DNA of 64,000 nucleotides from Oscillospiraceae bacterium (GTDB lineage: Bacteria > Bacillota > Clostridia > UMGS1840). The notes under the pieces were generated by a model that worked only from the letters and a program-made list of their open reading frames with translations, did not search any database and was not told the origin of the DNA. The stretch covers positions 1 to 64,000 of the forward strand of contig SVKD01000012.1 of the NCBI GenBank assembly GCA_015068645.1, read 5' to 3'. Below are positions 54,638 to 63,595 of the stretch, in pieces (the first letter of the stretch is position 1; the number at the start of each line of letters is the position of its first letter). The position numbers and the translations under genes are program-made.

Positions 54638-54725
54638 ATGCGTTTATCTTACTAAAAGACGGTATTTATTGTTAGAGTTTGACTTTTTTAGAAATATATG
54701 ATATACTTATACTGAGGTGATAAAT

Positions 54726-56264
54726 ATGAATTTTATTCAATATGTAGAAAACATCCCTAATATAACTATTGCAAAGAGAATTGCATCCGCTTATGTTGCA
54801 GACTATACTAGACTTTCTTTAGATGAAATAAAGGAATGTTTAATTAAAACTGCATTACAATATACATCTTATGAAAATATTTCCAATCAGTTGGAAAAGA
54901 TAAAGTTAGATTCAAATCGTGCCATTCGTATCATTTCACCTATTCTGTTAAGAGATCATCTTTTGAATCAAGATGACTTCATTTCAAAAGAAACAGAAAC
55001 CGATTCCGCAATCAAGACATATGAAAAGAATATTGTTGACGATTCTAACAACTATGATTTTACTAAAATGTCTAAGGATTTTGCATTGTTTAAACATATG
55101 CTTGATGTTGCTTGGGCATACAATGATGATATCTCAGTAGATGAAAAAAACTTGTTGGAAGCACTTAGAAAATACTTGTCTATTTCCAACAAAGAGTTTC
55201 ACATGTTAGAAGCAAAAGCAGGACGATTCCCGCAACGAGAGAACCTGTTACACGAATCGAAAGATATTGATGATACAAGAAAAGCTTTACAATCGAAGGG
55301 ATTGTTATTTACTATAAAAAATTCAGACGGCATCGTATGCGATATGATTCCTGACGACATTGCAAAATGCTTGCGTCAATACTACAACATTGAAATTCGT
55401 GCTTATGGCTATGAAAAAATGATTGACTATATCATAAAGAAAGCGAAGAAGCAATATTTAATTGATATTATTCACAAAGCAAGTCAAAATTCTAGAAAAG
55501 CGCAAATTGAGTTGTCTAATAACCCAACTCTGACAGAATTAAAAGATGTGATTTTAAAATCTATTCTTCCCTCCAATTTGTTGGGAGGATTTTCTCCACG
55601 AGATGGATTGGACGGTTCCGTTTTATCTGCATGGTGCGGCGAAATCGGTTTGAATGTCTCTGGTACAAAAAATGTGTTGATTGAACGAATCTTGGCTTTT
55701 TATGATTCCATGAGAAAAATTGAATTAAAAACTGAAGATGATAGAGAAAAGCTGATTTCTGTTTATGAACAGTTGGCAAATAGGGACTTAAAATTCTTAA
55801 GAGCAAATAAAATTATTGAAAAGGATTTACAATGCGAACACTTATTCGAGGATGCTACAAACTATCTGTTTGAAAAGATGTTGTTAAATAAACCGCTAAC
55901 CTTGACGGGAACTGACCATCCTGATGGAAAACTTACTTTTAAAGATAAGTATATTATGTGGGATAACAAATCCAAAGAAAGTTCTGTTAATTTAAAAGAC
56001 CATATTCAGCAATTTGAAAGATATATCAATTCATCTGATAAGGACGTGGTTGTGTTTATGGTGATTGCCCCTGAATTCACTCCGCAAAGTGCACAACTTT
56101 GTGTTGATTTTTCTTTGAATAATGATACTCAAATTCTTCTGATTACTGCAAATGAATTGAAACAGGTGGCAGAATTGTGGCAAAAGAAAAATCCTACACA
56201 GCCTTTTAATTTAGGATATTTTAAACAAAATGGTCGTTTTGATATTAGCCGCTTGAATTTGTAA
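54726..56264 (+). CDS. Orphan SAP-domain protein with FokI-like nuclease domain
   Basis: 512 residues from the ATG at 54726, with GAGGTG upstream. Three parts can be seen. Residues ~118-165 resemble a TerB-like helical fold (FKHMLDVAWAYNDDISVDEKNLLEALRKYL). Residues ~285-325 form a SAP-type DNA-binding motif (LSAWCGEIGLNVSGTKNVLIERIL). The C terminus has HPDGKLTF with D400, then MWDNK with D413 and K415, then LKDHIQQFERYI. The order PDG, D-x-K, L...Q..RYI is that of the FokI cleavage domain (PD-(D/E)XK). No methyltransferase or other partner adjoins it. It is AT-rich and lies between two conserved loci, so it is probably a transferred defence or mobile-element gene. Confidence 0.65.
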   Translation: MNFIQYVENIPNITIAKRIASAYVADYTRLSLDEIKECLIKTALQYTSYENISNQLEKIKLDSNRAIRIISPILLRDHLLNQDDFISKETETDSAIKTYEKNIVDDSNNYDFTKMSKDFALFKHMLDVAWAYNDDISVDEKNLLEALRKYLSISNKEFHMLEAKAGRFPQRENLLHESKDIDDTRKALQSKGLLFTIKNSDGIVCDMIPDDIAKCLRQYYNIEIRAYGYEKMIDYIIKKAKKQYLIDIIHKASQNSRKAQIELSNNPTLTELKDVILKSILPSNLLGGFSPRDGLDGSVLSAWCGEIGLNVSGTKNVLIERILAFYDSMRKIELKTEDDREKLISVYEQLANRDLKFLRANKIIEKDLQCEHLFEDATNYLFEKMLLNKPLTLTGTDHPDGKLTFKDKYIMWDNKSKESSVNLKDHIQQFERYINSSDKDVVVFMVIAPEFTPQSAQLCVDFSLNNDTQILLITANELKQVAELWQKKNPTQPFNLGYFKQNGRFDISRLNL

Positions 56265-56285
56265 TGATTGAACATACTGAACGAA

Positions 56286-56324
56286 AAAAGAGACTGTATC
56301 ACATTTCGTGATGCAGTCTCTTTT
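56286..56324. terminator. Bidirectional terminator between the SAP nuclease and the SipL-like gene
   Basis: AAAAGAGACTG-ATCAC/GTGAT-CAGTCTCTTTT; serves both converging genes. Confidence 0.85.
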
Positions 56325-56331
56325 AATTGTA

Positions 56332-57837
56332 TTACTCAATAATCAGATAACTGCCAACCTTTAAATTGCGGTCGTTGTCAATGTTGTTCACCGCTTTCAA
56401 GCGGTCCACGGTGGTGGCATATTTTTTGGCAATGTTAAACAGGGTATCCCCCGGTTTTATCATATAGGCAACAATGGGAGCACGGTCAATTTTCAATGGC
56501 TTTTCGCGGTCGGGTAAAATTCCTTCCACATATTCTTTTTGGGTGGTATGGTGCATCATCATTTGTGCAGTGACACCCATTCGCAGTTCCAAAGAATTTT
56601 GATTTAAGATATTATAAGAAAAATGGTTGGGGAATAGCTTTGCAGTTGCGCTTTCACAAGCGATGGGAGCTGAAAGGTCATGTACCAGTTCAAAGGGGAT
56701 TTGTCGGGATAAAGAGTTCATTCCTGAGGGCGTCTGATATAAGATGATGGTATCCAAGTCTCCCGACATGATGATTCGGTGATGCTCAATTTTAGTGTTA
56801 TTAAGTTTCGGAGTGCAGGATATATCTGCAATTCCTTCAAATTGCACATCGGGTAACGCAATAATTTCCTTGATGGAAACCGTTTCGGGCGGCAGAATCT
56901 GAAGTTGTTCGAAAGAGGTGGTTTTCTTTAACAGCTTGACAGCGCAGTTGGGGCTGTAAGCATCGATGATATAAGAAGTTTTCCCGGGTGTTGTTGCTTG
57001 CAGTTTTAACTGCATCACACCGGTGGCGTGAATAGATTTTGCCTCGTTTTCTTCATTTTCGGTGACTTTAATATCCTCTAAAAAAGGTATCATATCGTAT
57101 ATTAAAAAATCTTTTTCTTCCGCTCCCATATCCACGATTTCAGTGAAGGGAGAGGAACATTCAGCAGTTTCTAGGGTGGATAGCGTGGAGTAATACAACA
57201 TTTTTAATGTGTAGTCACCTTTGGCTACAACCTTATTGGAAATAGGTTTTAAATCTTGATTCCTCACCTGCAGAGAGGACTCTAGAATTTCCGCCACAGG
57301 AGGTTTTCCCGGTGGTAGCGGAAAATTTAAGGCAACCGGAAATTCTTCTTCTGTGCTTTGAAGAATGCAGTATGTAGGAATCGTCTCGCTCAAACATTCA
57401 ACATCTTCGTCTATGGTAAGGCGGGGAATGAAAACATTTTCTTTTAAGGTAAGTGTAAGGTGCAATCTGCCTCGGATTCCTGCTTTTCGTGAATTGATAA
57501 ATACAGGATTATTTTGGGAGACAGAAAAGGCAATGTCGGAAAAATCCCAGGCTAAGGAAGAGGGGATTTCTTCTTTGATTAAAATGGTGTCAGAGTGGGA
57601 GATGGAACAAATTTGTCCCATCTGGGCACCTTCTGGTAAGTACAGCAGATTGGCACAAAGCTTCACCTTGGCTGTGAATAAGTTGTCCCGAACACTATAT
57701 TCCGATACATAGCCCGTAAGTTTTTGTGAGAGAATTTTTAAAATATCACGTTTGGAATCGGATACGTTTAAATCCCATTCAATGGGTTGGCTGACGTTTT
57801 TTGTCCAAACAGTTTTTGTCACGTTTGCTTCCATCAT
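56332..57837 (-). CDS. sipL: SipL-like spore-coat morphogenetic protein (DUF3794/SPOCS + LysM)
   Basis: 501 residues from the ATG at 57837, with AAAGGAG eight bases upstream; an ATG 17 codons earlier has no ribosome site. Repeated SPOCS/DUF3794 domains run from about residue 25 to 440 (for example LSQKLTGYVSEYSVRDNLFTAKVKLCANLLYL, and a later EGIADISCTPKLNNTKIEHHRIIMSG). The C-terminal 45 residues are a LysM motif (MIKPGDTLFNIAKKYATTVDRLKAVNNI). C. difficile SipL has this layout and links SpoIVA to the coat. Function is inferred from this; expression would be mother-cell specific. Convergent with the SAP nuclease. Confidence 0.82.
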   Translation of the reverse strand: MMEANVTKTVWTKNVSQPIEWDLNVSDSKRDILKILSQKLTGYVSEYSVRDNLFTAKVKLCANLLYLPEGAQMGQICSISHSDTILIKEEIPSSLAWDFSDIAFSVSQNNPVFINSRKAGIRGRLHLTLTLKENVFIPRLTIDEDVECLSETIPTYCILQSTEEEFPVALNFPLPPGKPPVAEILESSLQVRNQDLKPISNKVVAKGDYTLKMLYYSTLSTLETAECSSPFTEIVDMGAEEKDFLIYDMIPFLEDIKVTENEENEAKSIHATGVMQLKLQATTPGKTSYIIDAYSPNCAVKLLKKTTSFEQLQILPPETVSIKEIIALPDVQFEGIADISCTPKLNNTKIEHHRIIMSGDLDTIILYQTPSGMNSLSRQIPFELVHDLSAPIACESATAKLFPNHFSYNILNQNSLELRMGVTAQMMMHHTTQKEYVEGILPDREKPLKIDRAPIVAYMIKPGDTLFNIAKKYATTVDRLKAVNNIDNDRNLKVGSYLIIE

Positions 57838-58034
57838 AGAAGGTTCTCCTTTGTGATTATTTTTTGAGCAGGCTCTTTTTATTTTCATTTCACTATATGT
57901 GGATTTTTCAGAGAATATTCCAAAACAGTGTTGAAATAATTATAAGAAAAACGCCAAAACAATTTACCCAAAAAGGATTTGGAAAAAAACCAAGAAAGCG
58001 AGGCTGAAAAAAAGAAAAAAATGGTCGGATTGTC

Positions 58035-58063
58035 TTGCATTTTAAGTTTGGCTGTGGTATAAT
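58035..58063 (+). promoter_or_regulatory. Promoter of the purine operon
   Basis: TTGCAT (58035-58040), 17-bp spacer, TATAAT (58058-58063). A small hairpin GGATAA/TTATCC lies in the leader at about 58084-58099. No purine riboswitch or PurBox pair was recognised. Confidence 0.65.
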
Positions 58064-58145
58064 GAATTTGATATGTTAGGATAGGATAATTTTTTATCCG
58101 TAACATCTGACAAACGAAAAAAGTATCGGAAAGGAAGAGCAAAAA

Positions 58146-58643
58146 ATGCCGAAAGTTGCAGTCATTATGGGAAGCGATTCTGATTTTCCCCAGTTAAAAG
58201 GATGTATTAAAACCTTAAAAGATTACGGAGTGGACGTGGAAGTGAAAGTGATGTCTGCTCACAGAACTCCTGAAGATGCGGCACAGTTTTCCAAAAACGC
58301 CAAAGCGAACGGTTTTGAAGTGATTATTGCGGCTGCAGGAAAGGCGGCACATTTAGGTGGCGTTTTAGCAGCGTTTACCACCTTGCCTGTGATCGGTATT
58401 CCCATTAAGGCGTCTACCTTAGACGGCCTGGATGCACTGTTATCCATCGTGCAGATGCCAAAAGGTATCCCTGTGGCAACCGTAGCCATTGACGGTGGCG
58501 ACAATGCGGCAATTTTAGCACTGCAGATACTTTCCCTAAAGTATAAAGATATTGAAAGTAAATTAGAACAAATGAAAGAGAATATGGCAAACGAAGTTCG
58601 TGCCAAAGATAAAAAACTTCAGGACGAAGTGGCAAGTTTATAA
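58146..58643 (+). CDS. purE: 5-(carboxyamino)imidazole ribonucleotide mutase (PurE, class I)
   Basis: 165 residues. [13 protein letters not shown] and [12 protein letters not shown] hold the CAIR/N5-CAIR site and [25 protein letters not shown] completes it ([11 protein letters not shown] here). It converts N5-CAIR to CAIR. Class I PurE normally needs PurK, which is not in this window. GGAAAGGAAG precedes the ATG. First gene of purE-purM-purN-purO-purV-purD. Confidence 0.95.
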   Translation: MPKVAVIMGSDSDFPQLKGCIKTLKDYGVDVEVKVMSAHRTPEDAAQFSKNAKANGFEVIIAAAGKAAHLGGVLAAFTTLPVIGIPIKASTLDGLDALLSIVQMPKGIPVATVAIDGGDNAAILALQILSLKYKDIESKLEQMKENMANEVRAKDKKLQDEVASL

Positions 58644-58660
58644 GAAAGAGGGCAAAAACT

Positions 58661-59707
58661 ATGAATGAAGCATATAAACAGGCGGGCGTAGATATCCACG
58701 CAGGATACCGTTCCGTGGAACTGATTAAAGAAAGCGTAAAGAAAACTTTTACCAATGGCGTTATGACCGACATCGGCGGTTTTGGCGGTCTGTTTGAACT
58801 GTTTAAAACCGGTAACTACACCAATCCCGTTTTAGTATCCGGTACTGACGGTGTGGGCACCAAATTAAAAATTGCATTCTTAACCGGCAAACACGATACC
58901 GTTGGCCAGGACTGTGTTGCAATGTGTGTAAACGATATTGTTTGCTCCGGTGCAAAACCTCTGTTCTTCTTAGACTACTTAGCAGTTGGCAAAAACGTGC
59001 CTGAAAGAATCGCAGAAATCGTAAAAGGTGTCAGCGACGGCTGTATCTTAGGTGAATGTGCGTTAGTTGGCGGTGAAACTGCAGAAATGCCCGGTTTCTA
59101 TCCTGTGGACGAATACGATTTGGCAGGATTCTCCGTGGGCGTTGTGGATAAAGATAAAATTATCGACGGCTCCACCGTGGCAGAAGGCGACGTGTTAATC
59201 GGCGTGGCTTCCTCCGGGATTCATTCCAATGGTTACTCTCTGGTGAGAAAAGTGTTTGAATTAAACGGTCCCGAAGAAGAAGCGAAGAAAAATTTAGCCG
59301 CATATTATGATGAACTGGGTATGACCTTAGGCGAAGCTTTAATCATCCCCACCAAAATTTATGTAAAAACCGTGCTGGCTGTGTTAGCTCAGTACAAAGT
59401 GAAAGCAATTTCTCATATCACCGGCGGCGGTTTCTATGAAAACATTCCGAGAATGTTACCCAAAGGTACCGAAGCGGTCATTAAAAAAGATTCCTTCCCG
59501 GTGCTACCCATCTTTAAACTGTTGCAGGCAAAAGGCGGTATTTCGGAAGAAAATATGTATAACACCTATAATATGGGTATCGGTCTTTGCATGGCTGTGA
59601 ACAAAGGCGATGCAGACGGCGTGGTAAAAATCATCGAATCCTTAGGGGAAAAAGCATATATTTTAGGTACCGTAGAAAACGGTGACGCAGGAGTGAAACT
59701 GATCTAA
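58661..59707 (+). CDS. purM: Phosphoribosylformylglycinamidine cyclo-ligase (PurM)
   Basis: 348 residues. [50 protein letters not shown] in overlapping motifs, with [11 protein letters not shown] and [16 protein letters not shown], all typical of AIR synthetase. It makes AIR from FGAM with ATP. It overlaps purN by one base (TAATG). Confidence 0.96.
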   Translation: MNEAYKQAGVDIHAGYRSVELIKESVKKTFTNGVMTDIGGFGGLFELFKTGNYTNPVLVSGTDGVGTKLKIAFLTGKHDTVGQDCVAMCVNDIVCSGAKPLFFLDYLAVGKNVPERIAEIVKGVSDGCILGECALVGGETAEMPGFYPVDEYDLAGFSVGVVDKDKIIDGSTVAEGDVLIGVASSGIHSNGYSLVRKVFELNGPEEEAKKNLAAYYDELGMTLGEALIIPTKIYVKTVLAVLAQYKVKAISHITGGGFYENIPRMLPKGTEAVIKKDSFPVLPIFKLLQAKGGISEENMYNTYNMGIGLCMAVNKGDADGVVKIIESLGEKAYILGTVENGDAGVKLI

Positions 59708-60294
59708 TGAAAAAGATTGTTGTGTTAGTGTCCGGCGGCGGTACCAACCTGCAGGCATTGATTGATGCCAAGGATGTGATTGTGTCGGGTGAAATTACCA
59801 AAGTAATTTCCTCCAAACCGGATGTGTATGCATTGGAACGTGCCAAAAACGCAGGGATTCCCGGTGTGGTAGTGGCAAGAAAAAGCTTTCCCGATAACGA
59901 AAGCTATCAGAAAGCGCTCCTTGCCGAATTAAAAGCGGAAAATCCCGATTTAATCGTGTTGGCAGGATTTTTATCCATTATCGGAGAAGAAATTATCAAA
60001 GAATTTCCCGAAAAAATCATCAACGTGCATCCGTCCCTCATTCCGTCTTTTTGCGGAGACGGTTTCTACGGACTGAAAGTTCACGAAGCGGCTTTAAAAA
60101 AAGGAGTAAAAGTGACCGGTGCAACGGTGCATTTTGTCAACGAAATTACCGACGGTGGCAGAATCATTTTGCAACAGCCCGTGATGGTAGAGGATGGTGA
60201 CACTCCCGAAGTGTTGCAAAAAAGAGTAATGGAGCAGGCAGAATGGAAGATTCTACCCCAAGCCTGTGAATTGGTTTTAAGTGGCAGAGTATAG
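59707..60294 (+). CDS. purN: Glycinamide ribonucleotide formyltransferase (PurN)
   Basis: 195 residues. KKIVVLVSGGGTNLQALIDA binds GAR, and the catalytic triad is visible as the Asn and His in INVHPSLIPSF and the Asp in EITDGGRII. It uses 10-formyl-tetrahydrofolate. Translationally coupled to purM. Confidence 0.96.
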   Translation: MKKIVVLVSGGGTNLQALIDAKDVIVSGEITKVISSKPDVYALERAKNAGIPGVVVARKSFPDNESYQKALLAELKAENPDLIVLAGFLSIIGEEIIKEFPEKIINVHPSLIPSFCGDGFYGLKVHEAALKKGVKVTGATVHFVNEITDGGRIILQQPVMVEDGDTPEVLQKRVMEQAEWKILPQACELVLSGRV

Positions 60295-60313
60295 GAAAGG
60301 AACAACATAGACT

Positions 60314-61018
60314 ATGAATCAGATTGCAGAATTACTGAATACAAATTCTTATCCCGGCAGAGGCATCATCGTTGGAAAATCCAAAGACGGTGAACATGCC
60401 GTAACCGCATATTTTATTATGGGAAGAAGCGAAAACAGTCGTAACCGTGTGTTTGTGACGGAAGGAGAAGGCATCCGCACCGAAGCGTTTGACCCCTCCA
60501 AATTAAGCGATCCCTCTTTAATTATTTATGCACCTGTTCGTGTACTGGGGGATAAAACCGTGGTGACCAACGGTGACCAGACCGACACCGTGTATGACTT
60601 CTTAAAAGATGGCAAAACCTTCGAAGAAGCACTTCGTACCCGTGAGTTTGAACCCGATGCTCCAAACTACACTCCCCGTATTTCTGCAGAACTGACCGTA
60701 AATAGCGGATTTTCCTATAAAATGTCTATTTTAAAAAGTGCAATGGGCAACGGCGAATCCTGCCAGAGATTCTTCTATGAATATTCTCAGCCCGTAGCGG
60801 GTGAAGGCCATTTCATCCATACCTACAAATGTGACGGTAATCCCATCCCTTCTTTCTATGGGGAACCCGAACTGGTGGAAATTAACGAAGATATTGACGC
60901 TTTTACCAACACCTTATGGACAAACTTAAATGAAGACAACAAGGTTTCCTTGTTTGTAAGATACATTTCTTTAAAAGACGGTTCTTATGAGACCAGAATC
61001 ATCAACAAAAACAAATAA
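60314..61018 (+). CDS. purO: IMP cyclohydrolase, archaeal PurO type
   Basis: 234 residues. NSYPGRGIIVGKSKDGEHAVTAYFIMGRSENSRNRVF is the conserved PF07826 (PurO) start, with FDPSKLSDPSLIIYAPVR and NYTPRISA later. It closes FAICAR to IMP, the last purine step. It is not related to the PurH N-terminal domain. The next gene is the missing transformylase, which completes the functional pair. Confidence 0.88.
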   Translation: MNQIAELLNTNSYPGRGIIVGKSKDGEHAVTAYFIMGRSENSRNRVFVTEGEGIRTEAFDPSKLSDPSLIIYAPVRVLGDKTVVTNGDQTDTVYDFLKDGKTFEEALRTREFEPDAPNYTPRISAELTVNSGFSYKMSILKSAMGNGESCQRFFYEYSQPVAGEGHFIHTYKCDGNPIPSFYGEPELVEINEDIDAFTNTLWTNLNEDNKVSLFVRYISLKDGSYETRIINKNK

Positions 61019-61047
61019 CAACGAAAAAAAGGAAAGGAACCGAAACG

Positions 61048-62220
61048 ATGAAAGAATTAGAATTAAAATACGGTTGTAACCCCAATCAAAAACCCTCCAG
61101 AATTTTTACCGAGGAATATGATTTGCCCATTACCATTTTAAACGGCAGACCCGGTTACATTAACTTTTTGGATGCCTTTAACAGCTGGCAGCTGGTAAAA
61201 GAATTAAAAGAAGCTACCGGTCTTCCCGCAGCAGCATCTTTTAAACACGTTAGCCCTGCAGGTGCAGCAGTTGGGTTACCCCTTTCCGATTTAGAAAAGA
61301 AAATCAACTTTGTGGAAGAATTTGAGCTTTCTCCTATGGCTTGCGCATATGCAAGAGCAAGAGGTGCAGACAGAATGTCTTCCTACGGTGATTTTATCGC
61401 TTTATCTGATACCTGTGACAAAGAAACTGCGGCAATCATTGCCAAAGAAGTGTCTGACGGTATCATCGCGCCCGACTATACTCCCGAGGCGCTGGAAATC
61501 TTAAAATCCAAAAGAAAAGGCGGCTACACCGTTATCCAGATTGACAAAGATTTCACTCCCAAGCCCATTGAACGTCGTGATGTATTCGGTATCACCTTTG
61601 AGCAGGGAAGAAACGAACTGAAAATTGACGAAAATATGTTAACCAATTTTGTGACTGATGCAAAATCTTTCCCTGAAAGTGCAAAAATTGACTTGATTAT
61701 TGCGTTAATTACCTTAAAGTATACCCAGTCCAACTCCGTTTGCTATGCAAAGGGCGGACAGGTGATCGGCGTTGGCGCAGGTCAGCAGTCCAGAATTCAC
61801 TGTACCAGACTGGCAGGTAACAAAGCAGACGTTTGGTATTTAAGACAGCACGAAAAAGTGTTGAACTTAAAATTCAAACCCGATATCCGTCGTCCCGACA
61901 GAGACAACACCATCGACGTGTATATTTCCGACGAATATATGGACGTGTTGGAAGATGGTGTTTGGGAACAGTTTTTCACTGAAAAACCGCCTGTGTTAAC
62001 CCGTGAAGAACGCTTAGAATGGCTGAAAACCCAGTCCGGTGTGTCTGTTGGTTCCGATGCATTCTTCCCCTTTGGCGATAACATTGAACGTGCCAGAAAG
62101 AGCGGGGTAGAGTTTATTGCTCAGCCCGGCGGTTCCATCCGTGATGACCATGTTATCGACACCTGTAACAAATACGGTATTGCTATGGTATTCACCGGCA
62201 ACCGTTTATTCCATCACTAA
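61048..62220 (+). CDS. purV: Stand-alone AICAR transformylase (PurH C-terminal-type domain only)
   Basis: 390 residues. AAASFKHVSPAGAAVGLPL holds the catalytic Lys-His, and SNSVCYAKGGQVIGVGAGQQSRIHCTRLAGNKAD binds folate and nucleotide. The ~190-residue N-terminal MGS-like cyclohydrolase domain of normal PurH (about 510 residues) is absent; the gene starts with a clean ATG behind AAAGGAAAGG, so it is not a truncation. It formylates AICAR to FAICAR, which the preceding PurO closes. The symbol purV follows literature usage as I recall it. Confidence 0.88.
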   Translation: MKELELKYGCNPNQKPSRIFTEEYDLPITILNGRPGYINFLDAFNSWQLVKELKEATGLPAAASFKHVSPAGAAVGLPLSDLEKKINFVEEFELSPMACAYARARGADRMSSYGDFIALSDTCDKETAAIIAKEVSDGIIAPDYTPEALEILKSKRKGGYTVIQIDKDFTPKPIERRDVFGITFEQGRNELKIDENMLTNFVTDAKSFPESAKIDLIIALITLKYTQSNSVCYAKGGQVIGVGAGQQSRIHCTRLAGNKADVWYLRQHEKVLNLKFKPDIRRPDRDNTIDVYISDEYMDVLEDGVWEQFFTEKPPVLTREERLEWLKTQSGVSVGSDAFFPFGDNIERARKSGVEFIAQPGGSIRDDHVIDTCNKYGIAMVFTGNRLFHH

Positions 62221-62231
62221 AATAAGAAAAC

Positions 62232-62269
62232 AATAGGGAATTTTTATCGAAAATTCCCTATTTCCTTTT
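62232..62269 (+). terminator. Hairpin between the AICAR transformylase gene and purD
   Basis: AATAGGGAATTTT/AAAATTCCCTATT followed by TCCTTTT. It has a weak T-run, so it may be a partial terminator that lowers purD expression. Confidence 0.6.
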
Positions 62270-62296
62270 GATTAACGGATAGGAGAATGAAAGACA

Positions 62297-63583
62297 ATGA
62301 GTGAAAAAAATAAAAAAATCTTAGTTGTTGGCGGTGGCGGAAGAGAACACGCCATTATCAAATGCTTAAAACGGGATAACCCCGACCTTAATATCTATTG
62401 TGCACCCGGAAACGGCGGTATCTCTCAGTTGGCAACCTTAGTGCCCATCAAGGCAACCGAAATTGAAAAGCTGGTATCTTATGCCAAAGAAGAAGCTTTC
62501 GATATGGTTATGGTTGCTCCCGATGACCCGTTGGTATTAGGCTTGGTGGACGAGTTAGAAGCCGCAGGAATCCGTGCTTTCGGTCCCCGCAAAAATGCAG
62601 CGATTGTGGAAGGAAGCAAAGCCTTCTCCAAAGAGCTGATGAAAAAATACAATATCCCCACCGCGAAATATGAAACCTTTACCGATGCAGATTCTGCTAT
62701 CTCTTACTTAAAAGCAGAAAACACCTATCCTGCTGTTATTAAAGCAGACGGTTTAGCATTAGGTAAAGGGGTTATCATTGCCCAGAACGAAGAAGAAGCG
62801 GTAGCTGCTATTAATGAAATGATGGTGGATAAAGTGTTCGGAAATTCCGGCTCCACCGTGGTAATTGAAGAATTCTTAACCGGTCCCGAAATTTCCGTGT
62901 TGGCGTTTACCGACGGCAAAACCGTGGTGCCCATGGTATCCGCTCAGGACCACAAACGTGCCTACGATAACGACGAAGGCTTAAATACCGGCGGTATGGG
63001 CACTTTCTCTCCCAGCCGTGTGTATAACAAAGACTTAGAAGAAGAATGTATGAAAAACATCTTCCTGCCCACCATTAATGGCCTCCGAGCAGAAGGAAGA
63101 CCTTTTAAAGGGGTTATCTATTTTGGCTTAATGGCAACCAAAAACGGGGTAAAAGTCATTGAATACAATGCCCGTTTCGGTGACCCGGAAACCCAGGTGG
63201 TTCTTCCCAGATTAAAAACCAATTTACTCACCATCTTTGATGCTATTATTGATGAAAAATTAGACGAAATCAACATTGAATGGTATGATAACGCTTGTGT
63301 ATGTGTAATTATGGCATCCGGAGGATACCCCAAAGCATACAAAACCGGCTACGAAATCACCGGTATGGAAAAAGCGGAAGAAAAAGACAATATTTTTATT
63401 TATCACGCAGGCACCAAAGCCCAAGACGGCAAATTCTTAACAGCAGGCGGCCGTGTGATTGGTGTTACCGCAACCGGCTCCAATTTGGATGATGCGATCC
63501 GTGAAGCATACGATGCCGTAGCGAAAATTTCTTTTACCGATGCACATTATCGAAAAGATATCGGTATCAAAAAGTACGACTAA
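62297..63583 (+). CDS. purD: Phosphoribosylamine-glycine ligase (PurD)
   Basis: 428 residues, ATP-grasp fold. ILVVGGGGREHAIIKCL is the N-terminal signature, with VIKADGLALGKGVIIAQNEEEA (ATP), HKRAYDNDEGLNTGGMGTFSPS and EYNARFGDPETQVVLPRL (metal and active site). It makes GAR. GGAGAATG precedes the ATG. Confidence 0.96.
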   Translation: MSEKNKKILVVGGGGREHAIIKCLKRDNPDLNIYCAPGNGGISQLATLVPIKATEIEKLVSYAKEEAFDMVMVAPDDPLVLGLVDELEAAGIRAFGPRKNAAIVEGSKAFSKELMKKYNIPTAKYETFTDADSAISYLKAENTYPAVIKADGLALGKGVIIAQNEEEAVAAINEMMVDKVFGNSGSTVVIEEFLTGPEISVLAFTDGKTVVPMVSAQDHKRAYDNDEGLNTGGMGTFSPSRVYNKDLEEECMKNIFLPTINGLRAEGRPFKGVIYFGLMATKNGVKVIEYNARFGDPETQVVLPRLKTNLLTIFDAIIDEKLDEINIEWYDNACVCVIMASGGYPKAYKTGYEITGMEKAEEKDNIFIYHAGTKAQDGKFLTAGGRVIGVTATGSNLDDAIREAYDAVAKISFTDAHYRKDIGIKKYD

Positions 63584-63595
63584 GAGGCGATTTTT

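Noticed and set aside
57889-58145. Purine riboswitch or PurBox before purE
   Set aside because: I could not find the conserved three-way junction or paired PurBoxes; only a promoter and a small hairpin are visible.
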